DNA from: CF-13 sp036782775
Lineage (GTDB): Bacteria; Chloroflexota; Dormibacteria; CF-121
Reading direction: 5' to 3'
Assembly (NCBI GenBank): GCA_036782775.1
Contig: DAIPYJ010000001.1
Location: forward strand, 1-64,000
DNA length: 64,000 bases
The translations under genes were made by a program, and so were the position numbers. Below, in pieces: positions 7,883 through 15,844 of this stretch. The stretch's first letter is position 1. Each line of letters starts with the position of its first letter. The notes below the pieces were generated by a model that saw only the letters and a program-made list of their open reading frames with translations, made no database searches and had not been told where the DNA came from.

Positions 7883-8932
7883 GTGGCTCTCGACGCGAAC
7901 GGCCATCCCCTCTCGCGGATCTCGCAACGCAAACTCGAGCACCTGAAGCTGTCGCTCGAGGCGTCCGTGCAATCGACCCGCACTGCCGGCTTCGATCGCT
8001 ACGCCTTCTGCCACCAGGCGCTTCCCGAGCTGGATCTCGATGCGGTCGATACCTCGACCACGTTTCTTGGCAAGCCACTCAAGCTGCCCTTTCTGATCTC
8101 CAGCATGACGGGCGGCGCCCACGCGGCCGGCGACATCAACCGCCGCCTGGCCTTGGTCGCGCAGTCAGTCGGTGTCGCCTTCGGCGTCGGCTCGCAGCGG
8201 GCGGGCCTGACTCACAAAGATCTGCGCGGCACCTATCAGGTGCGCAGCGTCGCGCCCGATGTCCTCCTCTTCGCCAACCTCGGCGCCGTCCAGCTCAACT
8301 ATGGACTGCGCAAGGAACACTGCCTGGAAGCAATCGAGATGATCGGTGCCGACGCCCTGATCTTCCATCTCAATCCCCTGCAGGAGGCGCTCCAACCCGA
8401 GGGCGACCACAATTTCAAAGGGCTGCTGGAAAAGATCAGCGAGCTCTGCAGCACCTTGCCGGTCCCGGTGATCGTCAAAGAAGTCGGCTGCGGGATTTCC
8501 GAGCAGGCGGCCGCCCAGCTCGCCGCCGCCGGCGTTGCCGCCATCGACGTCGCCGGGATGGGCGGCACCAGCTTTGCCCGCGTCGAGGCCTTGCGGCGCG
8601 AGCGACCCGAGGAGGTCGAGCTGGCGCTTGCCTTCTCCGAATGGGGCATCCCAACAGCCGACGCCTTGATCGCGGCGCACCGGGCCGCTCCGACCGTGCC
8701 CTTGATTGCCAGCGGCGGTCTGAAGCACGGCCTCGATGCCGCCAAGGCGATCGCGCTTGGTGCCGATCTGACGGGCTTCGCCCACGCCGTGCTTGCCGCC
8801 GCTTCCGAAGGCGAGGAACCAGTCCGGCGGTTGCTCGACGGCTTCGCCTGGCAGCTGCGCGTCGCGATGTTCTGCGCCGGCGCGGCAAACATTCCCGCGC
8901 TCAAGCGCAGCCCGGTGACTGAGACTCGATAG
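7883..8932 (+). CDS. fni: Type 2 isopentenyl-diphosphate delta-isomerase
   Basis: A 349-residue FMN-dependent TIM-barrel enzyme that interconverts IPP and DMAPP and so supplies the starter for GGPP synthesis. Family motifs are PFLISSMTGG (flavin binding), GSQRAGL, ALIFHLNPLQEALQ with the catalytic Gln/Glu region, VIVKEVGCGIS, DVAGMGGTSF and ASGGLKHG. The length matches the family. The GTG start at 7883 follows the palindromic repeat; no ATG lies near. The stop is directly followed by the ATG of the prenyl synthase. Its presence in the cluster argues for a dedicated diterpene precursor supply. Confidence 0.95.
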   Translation: MALDANGHPLSRISQRKLEHLKLSLEASVQSTRTAGFDRYAFCHQALPELDLDAVDTSTTFLGKPLKLPFLISSMTGGAHAAGDINRRLALVAQSVGVAFGVGSQRAGLTHKDLRGTYQVRSVAPDVLLFANLGAVQLNYGLRKEHCLEAIEMIGADALIFHLNPLQEALQPEGDHNFKGLLEKISELCSTLPVPVIVKEVGCGISEQAAAQLAAAGVAAIDVAGMGGTSFARVEALRRERPEEVELALAFSEWGIPTADALIAAHRAAPTVPLIASGGLKHGLDAAKAIALGADLTGFAHAVLAAASEGEEPVRRLLDGFAWQLRVAMFCAGAANIPALKRSPVTETR

Positions 8933-9982
8933 ATGGTGATGGCCAGGGGGCGGACTTTTGCCTCGCGCACCGACCGGCTCGATGCCATGAATGCCGCGCT
9001 CGACAAGGAGCTCGGGCGCCTGGCGCAGCGAGTTGGATCGAGCCAGAGCGCGCTGCTGACGGAGATGGTCCAGCATCACCTCGGCTTGCGGAAGAGCGGC
9101 GCCCAGCGCGGCAAACGGCTGCGCGCCAACATTGCCCTGCTCAGCTGCGAGGCGTTTGGTCGGCGCTATGCGGACGCCATCTGGGCGGCGGTCGCGATCG
9201 AGCTGATCCACAATTTCTCGCTCGTCTTCGACGATGTCCAGGACCACGACGAGCTGCGTCGGGGGCGCGCCAGCGTCTGGAAGCTGTGGGGCGTCAACCA
9301 GGCGATCAACGCGGGGGCCGCGCTCGAGGCGTTGGTGACCCGGGCCGTCGTCGATCTCCTGCCACCCCGGCACGTCGACCGCCTCCGTCCCGCGCTGTCC
9401 CTGCTGTCGGAGAGCATGCTGGCGATCTGCCGCGGCCAGGTCCTCGACCTGCAGTTCGAGCAGCGCGTCGACGTCAGCGTCGAGGAATACCTGGAAATGG
9501 TCGGACTCAAGACCGCGGCGCTTTTCGAAGCCGCCGCCCGGTTGGGCGGCCTTGCGGCCGGCGCGGGCGAGGCATCCCTCGAGAAAGCGGGAAAGTTCGG
9601 CCAGCACCTGGGGATTGCATTTCAGGTGATCGACGACATCAACGGCATCTGGGCCGCCACGGCGCAGACCGGCAAGCCGATGGGCAGCGATCTCAAGAAT
9701 GGGAAGAAGACGCTGCCGACGCTGGTCGCCTTGAAGCATGGCGCGGCGGGCAATCGACGCGTGCTGCGTTCGCTGCTCACGCGCGCGAAGTTCAGTGCGT
9801 CCGAGCTCGAGACGGCGCGGGCGATCATCGGCCAGTCCAACGCCGAAGCGGTTTGCCGCCGGCAGGCGGCCGAGCACCTGGCCGAGGCGCGGCTTCAGCT
9901 CTTCGGTATGACTGAGCGTCCAAACTGGGCCGTTCGTGCACTGGCGGATATGGTCACGACGCTGGAGAGCTCGCTCGCCTAG
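8933..9982 (+). CDS. Polyprenyl synthetase, probable geranylgeranyl diphosphate synthase
   Basis: A 349-residue trans-isoprenyl diphosphate synthase that condenses IPP with allylic diphosphates. The first Asp-rich motif is D100-D-V-Q-D in LVFDDVQDHDELRRG and the second is D234-D-I-N-G in QVIDDING. The first motif lacks the two-residue insertion of bacterial FPP synthases and has Phe five residues before it, a pattern known from archaeal-type GGPP synthases. This fits a C20 product for the diterpene cyclase. The last residue of the second motif is Gly rather than Asp. The ATG at 8933 touches the fni stop; ATG at 8939 is an alternative. Confidence 0.9.
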   Translation: MVMARGRTFASRTDRLDAMNAALDKELGRLAQRVGSSQSALLTEMVQHHLGLRKSGAQRGKRLRANIALLSCEAFGRRYADAIWAAVAIELIHNFSLVFDDVQDHDELRRGRASVWKLWGVNQAINAGAALEALVTRAVVDLLPPRHVDRLRPALSLLSESMLAICRGQVLDLQFEQRVDVSVEEYLEMVGLKTAALFEAAARLGGLAAGAGEASLEKAGKFGQHLGIAFQVIDDINGIWAATAQTGKPMGSDLKNGKKTLPTLVALKHGAAGNRRVLRSLLTRAKFSASELETARAIIGQSNAEAVCRRQAAEHLAEARLQLFGMTERPNWAVRALADMVTTLESSLA

Positions 9983-10030
9983 CAGCGCTGCTGGCACAAT
10001 GGATGCAGGAGGTTGGGGTCCACGGCGAAC

Positions 10031-10780
10031 ATGCCACGCACCCCGAGGGTCGTGACGACATATCTGATTTGGGCATTGCTCGCGCTCCTCGCGTTGGGCC
10101 AGCCGGGGACGAGAGGCCCCGTGATGGCACCTTCCGAGGTGATCGGCGTGCATGCCTCGGCCGATATTCAGGGCCTGCAGGGCAAGACCTACGTCGCGCT
10201 GGGCGATTCGATCAGTGCCGGCCGATACGCGACGGCGCAGGACGACACCTTTCCCTTCGTTGTCGCGGACAAACTCGGGATGAACCTGGACCTGATCGCC
10301 CACAGCGGGACGAAGGCGGCCTGGGGCGTCGAGCAGATCGCCGCGGTCAACGGCGCCCATCCGGCGCTGGTCACGATCGAGCTCGGCACCAATGACGTTG
10401 GCTTCAACACTGCCACTGACGCCTTCGCCCAGCAGTACGACACCATCGTCGGCGATGTGGCGGCCCCCGGCACGCGGGTTATCTGCATCGGAAGCTGGCT
10501 TCCCTCGCAGGTCTTTGACGAGATGATCGCCTCGGCCTGCGATCGTCATGGTGGGACCTATGTCAGCCTTGCCGGCTTCTATAACGTCAACGCATTTCAC
10601 GCCAGCGACGGCGGTTCAAGCTACCTGGGCCGCGCCGACTGGTTTCATCCCGGCGACCAGGGGCACGCGGCGATCGCCGCCGCGGTGCTGTCGGCACTGG
10701 GCGCCGGTCCTGGGCCACCACTGGTTCAAGCGCCGACGTCATCGCCGGCCACCGACGTCATCCGCACCCACCCTCGCTAG
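10031..10780 (+). CDS. Exported SGNH/GDSL-family hydrolase
   Basis: About 249 residues. An N-terminal hydrophobic helix (VVTTYLIWALLALLALG) looks like a signal peptide or anchor. It is followed by the SGNH blocks GDSISAG (nucleophile Ser), GTND (oxyanion Asn) and DWFHPGDQGH (Asp-His of the triad). The substrate is unknown; the family includes esterases, lipases and acyl hydrolases. It is the last plus-strand gene of the diterpene operon, 48 nt after the prenyl synthase, so it may act on an acylated product or be unrelated. The start is uncertain: AGGAGG at 10007-10012 touches TTG 10013 and lies 9 nt before an in-frame ACG at 10022 and 18 nt before ATG 10031. Confidence 0.85.
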   Translation: MPRTPRVVTTYLIWALLALLALGQPGTRGPVMAPSEVIGVHASADIQGLQGKTYVALGDSISAGRYATAQDDTFPFVVADKLGMNLDLIAHSGTKAAWGVEQIAAVNGAHPALVTIELGTNDVGFNTATDAFAQQYDTIVGDVAAPGTRVICIGSWLPSQVFDEMIASACDRHGGTYVSLAGFYNVNAFHASDGGSSYLGRADWFHPGDQGHAAIAAAVLSALGAGPGPPLVQAPTSSPATDVIRTHPR

Positions 10781-10786
10781 GCGGAT

Positions 10787-10820
10787 CTCCCTCCCCCTTG
10801 TGGGGAGCGTCGGGGAGGGG
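10787..10820. repeat. CTCCC/GGGAG palindromic repeat, copy 2
   Basis: CTCCCTCCCCC-TTGT-GGGGAG followed by CGTCGGGGAGGGG. It occupies the whole gap between the convergent GDSL and PucR genes, where it could act as a bidirectional terminator or transcript stabiliser. Its right arm is more diverged than in other copies. Confidence 0.65.
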
Positions 10821-10823
10821 CTT

Positions 10824-12455
10824 CTACCGTTCCTCCAGCACGTCGCCGATCTTGAGCGCGAGATGCAGGGCCAGCCGCACGTCGGCGTCGCGCAGGTCCA
10901 CCTGCAACAGCTCCTCGATGCGACCGAGCCGGTAGAGCACGGTGTTTCGATGCAGGTGCAACCGATCCGCGGCGTCGGTCGGACTGCCGTTGGTCGCGAG
11001 GTAGGCGGCCAGGGTTTGCATCAGGACACCGCCACGATCCCGGGCTCGCAACGGTCCGAGGACGTCTTCGCGATAGCCGGCCAGCTCCGGAAGCGGCTGC
11101 AGCGCATAGAGCAACCGGTAGAGACCCAGGTCACCAAACGACGTCGAGCTCTCCGCCCCAAATAGCCTGCGCCCCATGCTGAGCGCCTGCTCCGCTTCAC
11201 GCGCCGCGACGGCCACCTGGTTGGCGCCCGAGCGCGGCGATCCGTAGCCGACCGCGACCGGCGTCGTCAGCGAGGTGCGAGCGCTGCGATGCAGTTGTTC
11301 CACGATCCCACGCGGCTCCAGTCGTGCCCGGGAGCCAAGGGAGATGAGCGCGATCACGATCTCCTCGCGCTCGCGCACCAGCGCCGGGATGCGCATCGTC
11401 GCCAGCTGTCGTTCGACGGCGGTTCGCAGTTTTCCGGCATCCTCGGCATGTCTCCCTTGCGCGGCCAGCAGCAGGTAAGGCGCGTCGAGGTCGAACCCTT
11501 TGCGCTTGGCGCGCTGCCGCGCCGATTCGGCGCTTTCTGGCCGACCCGCGGTCAGGACGTCGAGCAATTCGTCTTCGACCTCATCGCGGGCGTCCCGCGC
11601 CGCGCGCGCGCGAACCAGTTCGATGGCACAGGCATGCGCCGCCCGGCCAACCGCGAGCCGGTGCAGCTCGCCCAGCTCGCCCTCCGAACCCAGCAACGAG
11701 AGGTAACCCGCGATGCTTCCCTGAACCAGGATGGGCGCGATCAGTCGTGATCCACCGCTTGCCAAACGTCGCAGCGCGACGGGCGGGTCGAAGGCGCTGA
11801 GCGGGACCTCGCGCAGCCAGTCTTCGAGCGCCGGTCGCTCCGCGCTGATCGCGGTGGCGATGGCCTCGGGCAGGCTGCCCTCCTGTCCCACGTGCTCCAG
11901 CGCGCCATCGCGCTCGAGGACCACGGGCACCCCGGTGAGCTCGTGGAGACGGTTGAGCAAGGCCGGAAGGCCCCGTCCGGCCAGCGCCAGCTCGCTCAAT
12001 TGCCGGTGGAGGTCCTGGGCGCGCTCATGAAGCTCCGCCCGGCGATCGACGATGTAGCGCAGAACCTGCTGCTCGATCTGGTCGAGCTGCACGCCGGCCG
12101 GAACGCTGAACAGCGGCAGGCCATGGCCCTCCGCAACACGCCGGGCCTCGACGTTGACCCGGCCACTGACGGCGGCGCCCGCCACGTTCTGTCCGGCCAG
12201 GGACTCGAGCAGCCGGGCAATGGTGAGCCGGCGATCGACGACCGCCAGCACCTGCGGGTCGATCAGCAGCAGCTCGCCCCCACGCAGCGGCGTGAAGGCG
12301 GGGGCGCGCGCTCGCAGGGCCGCGCACCAGACCACCTCGCGGCGCAGGCCATCTTTCCCGGCGACTAGTTGCGTCTCCGCCGGTAGGGCGCCGCGCCACA
12401 CGTCGTCGACGGTCACGTGGGGGTACGGCGGCGTGGCGGCCTGCTTCGACGGCAT
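10824..12455 (-). CDS. PucR/CdaR-family transcriptional regulator
   Basis: A 543-residue protein. It has a PucR-type N-terminal domain (about residues 15-130, VDDVWRGALPAETQLVAGKDG), a GAF-like middle (about 150-280), a degenerate GGDEF-like region (about 295-420) and a C-terminal PucR helix-turn-helix (about 480-540, NGSPTDAADRLHLHRNTVLYRLGRIEELL). Family members control purine, amino-acid or sugar-acid catabolism in response to small ligands. It is convergent with the diterpene operon and could control it, but nothing in the sequence shows this. Confidence 0.88.
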   Translation of the reverse strand: MPSKQAATPPYPHVTVDDVWRGALPAETQLVAGKDGLRREVVWCAALRARAPAFTPLRGGELLLIDPQVLAVVDRRLTIARLLESLAGQNVAGAAVSGRVNVEARRVAEGHGLPLFSVPAGVQLDQIEQQVLRYIVDRRAELHERAQDLHRQLSELALAGRGLPALLNRLHELTGVPVVLERDGALEHVGQEGSLPEAIATAISAERPALEDWLREVPLSAFDPPVALRRLASGGSRLIAPILVQGSIAGYLSLLGSEGELGELHRLAVGRAAHACAIELVRARAARDARDEVEDELLDVLTAGRPESAESARQRAKRKGFDLDAPYLLLAAQGRHAEDAGKLRTAVERQLATMRIPALVREREEIVIALISLGSRARLEPRGIVEQLHRSARTSLTTPVAVGYGSPRSGANQVAVAAREAEQALSMGRRLFGAESSTSFGDLGLYRLLYALQPLPELAGYREDVLGPLRARDRGGVLMQTLAAYLATNGSPTDAADRLHLHRNTVLYRLGRIEELLQVDLRDADVRLALHLALKIGDVLEER

Positions 12456-12548
12456 GGTTTGTACTGTGCGCCCTAAGGCGGCGCGATGCGGGCGATTATG
12501 CCACAGGCGCCGCCTTCGATTTAGGCGCGCACTACAAATACGGCCGGA

Positions 12549-12980
12549 TCAGGATTTCCGCGCGCTCGAACGCCTTGGTGCGGCTTTCTTCCCTGGAGTT
12601 CTCCGTTTTGCCGGCGCGCCATCGGCTGCGGACCCGTTGCCATTGCTGGCCCGTGCGGGCGCCTTCCAGAGGGCCTCGAGATCGTAGTAGGACCGCTCGC
12701 CCGGCAGGAATACGTGGACGATCACGCTGGCGTAATCGAGGACGACCCACGATCCATCGTCGTAGCCTGAGGTGCGCAGCGGCCGCACGCCGGCGGCTCT
12801 CGCCTTCTCCACGATCGAATCCGTGATCGCCCGCACCTGCCGATCGGTGTCCCCCTCGCAAATCACGAAGTAGTCCGCGATCGAGGACTTCTGCCGGATG
12901 TCCAGACGAACGATCTCCCGCGCCTTCTTGTCTGCAGCCGCATCCGCGATGAGCCGGCTCAGCTGAAGGGGGGTCACCAC
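12549..12980 (-). CDS. rsfS: Ribosome silencing factor RsfS
   Basis: A 143-residue member of the RsfS/Iojap family, which binds ribosomal protein L14 and blocks subunit joining during starvation. The conserved core is visible: SSIADYFVICEGDTDRQVRAI, GYDDGSWVVLDYASVIVHVF and YYDLEALW. A basic, low-complexity tail of about 35 residues (AKRRTPGKKAAPRRSSARKS) extends beyond the usual end. The start is GTG at 12980, 5 nt after the nadD stop, in the conserved nadD-rsfS order. Confidence 0.95.
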   Translation of the reverse strand: MVTPLQLSRLIADAAADKKAREIVRLDIRQKSSIADYFVICEGDTDRQVRAITDSIVEKARAAGVRPLRTSGYDDGSWVVLDYASVIVHVFLPGERSYYDLEALWKAPARASNGNGSAADGAPAKRRTPGKKAAPRRSSARKS

Positions 12981-12985
12981 TCCGA

Positions 12986-13591
12986 TTATCCCAGTTGGCG
13001 CCGGGTGGTCGCCGCATACAGATGGTGGGTCCGGATGTAATCCGAGACGGCCGGCGGCACGAGGTCGTCGATCGGCTGGCCCGCGGCCAGACGCGCCCGA
13101 ATTGCGTGGGCGGCGATGTCGGGCGTCTGCAAGTGCACGATACGGGTCCGCTTCCGGTCGAATCCGAGCCTGTCGATGGCGCCGTCATCGAGCCGGCTTC
13201 CCGGCCGGTTGAAGATCACGAACCAGGCCTCGGCGAGGAGCTCGCGCGCTCGGTGCCAGTGCTGAACCTGTTCGGCCGCATCCGCCCCTAGCAGCAGCTC
13301 GAAACGCTGGCCGGGAAAGCGCTCGCCCAACTCCTGCACGGTATCGATCGTGAACGAGGTGCCGCCCCGTTCGACCTCGAGCCGCGACGCAACCAGGCGC
13401 GCTTGTCCGTCGACAGCGAGCTCAACCATTCGAGCCCGGTCATCGGGCGAGGCGTGCGGCTCGTGCCGGTGCGGCGGATGCGCGTTGGGCATCAGCCAGA
13501 CCTGCTCGAGATCGGCGACCTGCAGCAGCTCTCGGGCCGCCTCGAGGTGGCCGTTGTGGATTGGATCGAAGGTTCCGCCGAGGATGCCAAT
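12986..13591 (-). CDS. nadD: Nicotinate-nucleotide adenylyltransferase NadD
   Basis: NadD makes nicotinic acid adenine dinucleotide in NAD synthesis. The nucleotidyl-transferase signature GILGGTFDPIHNGHL is at the N-terminus and requires the reading frame to extend to about 13591, well upstream of the first ATG at 13492. No in-frame ATG, GTG or TTG exists there. ATT at 13591, 8 nt after the purine-rich right arm of a palindromic repeat, is the best start, giving 201 residues, the usual length. C-terminal motifs include LLGADAAEQ and RIVHLQTPDIAAHAIR. The order obgE-nadD-rsfS is conserved in many bacteria. Confidence 0.9.
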   Translation of the reverse strand: MGILGGTFDPIHNGHLEAARELLQVADLEQVWLMPNAHPPHRHEPHASPDDRARMVELAVDGQARLVASRLEVERGGTSFTIDTVQELGERFPGQRFELLLGADAAEQVQHWHRARELLAEAWFVIFNRPGSRLDDGAIDRLGFDRKRTRIVHLQTPDIAAHAIRARLAAGQPIDDLVPPAVSDYIRTHHLYAATTRRQLG

Positions 13592-13600
13592 GCTTCTCGC

Positions 13601-13640
13601 TCCCTCTCCCCACTCGTGGGGAGAGGGCCGGGGTGAGGGG
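13601..13640 (-). repeat. CTCCC/GGGAG palindromic repeat, copy 3
   Basis: CCCTCTCCCC-ACTCGT-GGGGAGAGGG followed by CCGGGGTGAGGGG. It fills the gap between the obgE stop and the start region of nadD. Read on the minus strand, the arm GGGGAGAGGGAG precedes the probable ATT start of nadD, so the insertion seems to have replaced the original ribosome binding site and possibly the start codon. Confidence 0.75.
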
Positions 13641-13643
13641 CCG

Positions 13644-14924
13644 CTACCGCCGCGGATCGTAGAGGAACTCCACTCCCGCGATCCGCACCATCTCTCCGCC
13701 GCGCGCCCCGTGCCGCTCGAGCGCCTCGTTCAATCCCCAGCGGTCGAGGCGGCGCTGAAAGTGGGCCAGCCCCTCGGGATTGGTGAGGTCCGTCATCGCG
13801 ACCAGTTTGGCCAGCTGCTCGCTGACGACGTTGAAGCCGCCATCAACCCGCTCGATGCGAAACGGTTCAGCCGAGCTCGGTCCTCGATAGACCTTGAGCG
13901 CCGGCAGCGGCTGCGGAGCGGCTTTCGCGTGGCCGCGCTCCAGCATTCGGCATGCCGCCCAGAGGAGATCATCGACGCCCTCGCGCGTTACCGCCGAGAT
14001 CGGGAAGGACCGCCGGCGGAGTTTCACCAGCCGCTGGCGGAAGGCGACCACTTCGGCCGGGTCAGTGACCGCATCCATCTTGTTGAGCGCTACCAGGTGC
14101 GGGCGCCGGGCGAGCGCCGCGGAGTACTGCTTGAGCTCGTGGCGCACCCGCTCGTAGTCCTGCCAGAGGCGCTGGCGGTCTCCGGCTGAAGCGTCGATCA
14201 CATGGATCAACAGCCGCGTCCGCTCGACATGGCGAAGAAACTCGAGCCCCAACCCCGCCCCGCTGGACGCGCCTTCGATCAATCCGGGTAGGTCGGCCAT
14301 CACGAAGCTGGCATCGTCCCCCAGCGTTACGACGCCAAGAACAGGCTCCAGCGTCGTGAAGGGATAGTCCGCGATCTTCGGCTTGGCCGCGCTCGCGACC
14401 GAAAGCAGCGTCGACTTTCCGGCATTCGGCAGGCCGACCAGGCCGGCGTCCGCGATCAGCTTCAGCTCGAGCCAGAGCCAGCGAGATTCGCCCGGCTCGC
14501 CCAATTCGGCGAAGCGCGGCGTCTGCCGGGTCGAGGTCTTGAAGCTGGCGTTGCCACGACCGCCGCGGCCTGACTTGGCCACCACCAGGCGCTGGTTGGG
14601 TTCCACCAGATCGGCGAGGGTCTTGCCGTCCTCGTCTTTGACGACCGTGCCCGGAGGCACCGTGAGGATCATGGCCTGACCGTCTTTGCCATGCCGGCGG
14701 CTGCCACCGCCCCGTCCGCCACGCGACGCGGCGAAATGATGCTGGTAGCGGTAGTCCTGCAACGAATTGAGCTGGGGCGAGACCTCGAGCACGACGTCCC
14801 CACCGCGCCCACCGTTGCCACCGTCGGGACCGCCACGCGGGACGTACTTCTCCCGACGGAAACTCAGCGCGCCGGGACCGCCGTCGCCGGCCTTGACGAA
14901 GATCTTGACCCGGTCCGTGAACAT
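13644..14924 (-). CDS. obgE: GTPase Obg/CgtA
   Basis: A 426-residue ribosome-assembly GTPase. It has a Gly-rich Obg fold (residues 1-158, FRREKYVPRGGPDGGNGGRG), a G domain with G1 GLPNAGKST, G3 DLPG, G4 NKMD and G5 SAV, and a C-terminal OCT domain (about 345-426). The OCT domain is typical of Gram-positive and actinobacterial-type Obg. It follows rplU and rpmA, the usual ribosomal-protein/obg order. Confidence 0.97.
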   Translation of the reverse strand: MFTDRVKIFVKAGDGGPGALSFRREKYVPRGGPDGGNGGRGGDVVLEVSPQLNSLQDYRYQHHFAASRGGRGGGSRRHGKDGQAMILTVPPGTVVKDEDGKTLADLVEPNQRLVVAKSGRGGRGNASFKTSTRQTPRFAELGEPGESRWLWLELKLIADAGLVGLPNAGKSTLLSVASAAKPKIADYPFTTLEPVLGVVTLGDDASFVMADLPGLIEGASSGAGLGLEFLRHVERTRLLIHVIDASAGDRQRLWQDYERVRHELKQYSAALARRPHLVALNKMDAVTDPAEVVAFRQRLVKLRRRSFPISAVTREGVDDLLWAACRMLERGHAKAAPQPLPALKVYRGPSSAEPFRIERVDGGFNVVSEQLAKLVAMTDLTNPEGLAHFQRRLDRWGLNEALERHGARGGEMVRIAGVEFLYDPRR

Positions 14925-15009
14925 GAGAACTAGGCTATCTCGGCCAGCGAGCCGCGACGCGAGCTCCTCGCCGCCACGAACGCCTCAAACGCTCGCATCG
15001 CACGTTCCG

Positions 15010-15073
15010 CGCGGCTCGCATCGGCCGGCGGGCCGGCGGCTATCGGCAACGTCGGCTCGGCTGCGAAGCCGCG
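15010..15073 (-). repeat. Two-tier hairpin repeat, copy B
   Basis: The outer stem is CGCGGCT (15010-15016) with AGCCGCG (15067-15073). The inner stem is GCCGGCG (15032-15038) with CGTCGGC (15050-15056), with one mismatch. The minus-strand loop is TTGCCGATAGC. It lies between rpmA and obgE. The outer stem differs completely from that of the other copies but is still perfectly complementary. Confidence 0.65.
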
Positions 15074-15095
15074 TCGCCTCCCCCTGGCCCAGAGC

Positions 15096-15356
15096 CTAGC
15101 TGACTTCTGCCAGGACCGAGACCTTCTTGCGCCCGTGCCCGGTGCGCTCGAAGCGGACAACGCCGTCCACCAGCGCGAAGAGGGTGTGATCGCGACCCAT
15201 CCCGACATTGGTGCCAGGAAAGATCGCGGTGCCTCGCTGGCGCAGCAGGATGGTGCCGGCGTTGACTGCCTGGCCCGCTCCCGTCTTCATGCCCAGCCGC
15301 TGCCCGACGCTATCGCGTCCATTCCGTGAGCTGCCCGCGCCTTTCTTATGTGCCAT
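15096..15356 (-). CDS. rpmA: 50S ribosomal protein L27
   Basis: An 86-residue L27 starting MAHKKGAGSSRNGRDS, with the conserved core RLGMKTGAGQAVNAG and RQRGT. Its N-terminus reaches the peptidyl-transferase centre. The N-terminus starts directly with AHKKGAG, so no Firmicutes-type cleaved leader is present. It lies 6 nt after rplU. Confidence 0.98.
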   Translation of the reverse strand: MAHKKGAGSSRNGRDSVGQRLGMKTGAGQAVNAGTILLRQRGTAIFPGTNVGMGRDHTLFALVDGVVRFERTGHGRKKVSVLAEVS

Positions 15357-15362
15357 GCGTCC

Positions 15363-15809
15363 TTATGCCTCCGTGGTTGGTTCGGTTTCTGGCTGCGCCC
15401 GCTTGCGGCTGCGCGACGCGCGGCCCGATGCGGCTTGGGCGGGACCCGCATCCTCGGCCGTCGTGGCCTTGGAAGCGGCGCGACCTTCCTGCTGTCCCGG
15501 GCCGCGAATGGCGCCGATCCGCAGCTCCGATAGCTGCTGCCGGTGCCCGATCTTCCGCCGCTTGCGCTTTCTCGCCTCGAACTTGAAAACGATGATCTTG
15601 TCGCCCGCCCGATGGGAGACCACGGTCGCGTCGACCGCCGCGCCCTGGATGAATGGCGTCCCGACCAACGGCTGCTGATCGCCTCCCAGCATCAGCACCG
15701 AGTCCAGCCGAACCGTCTGGCCGACATCGGCCGACACCTTGTCGACCAGGATCCGGTCACCCTCGGTGACGCGAAATTGCTTTCCGCTCGTCGCAACAAT
15801 GGCAAACAT
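15363..15809 (-). CDS. rplU: 50S ribosomal protein L21 with C-terminal extension
   Basis: A 148-residue L21. The family core (about 103 residues) starts MFAIVATSGKQFRVTEGD and includes KIIVFKFEARKRKRRKIGHRQ. Beyond it are about 45 extra residues rich in Ala, Lys, Arg and Glu (for example KATTAEDAGPAQAASGRASR) that are probably disordered. The ATG at 15809 was chosen over longer frames because it is the universal L21 start. It is the first ribosomal gene of the rplU-rpmA-obgE run. Confidence 0.96.
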   Translation of the reverse strand: MFAIVATSGKQFRVTEGDRILVDKVSADVGQTVRLDSVLMLGGDQQPLVGTPFIQGAAVDATVVSHRAGDKIIVFKFEARKRKRRKIGHRQQLSELRIGAIRGPGQQEGRAASKATTAEDAGPAQAASGRASRSRKRAQPETEPTTEA

Positions 15810-15844
15810 GGCAAAAGCGCCCGCGGGCGCGACTCGATAGTCTA

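Noticed and set aside
8165..10600. 811-codon antisense frame opposite fni and the prenyl synthase
   Set aside because: A shadow frame of two well-supported genes in high-GC DNA; no domain recognisable.
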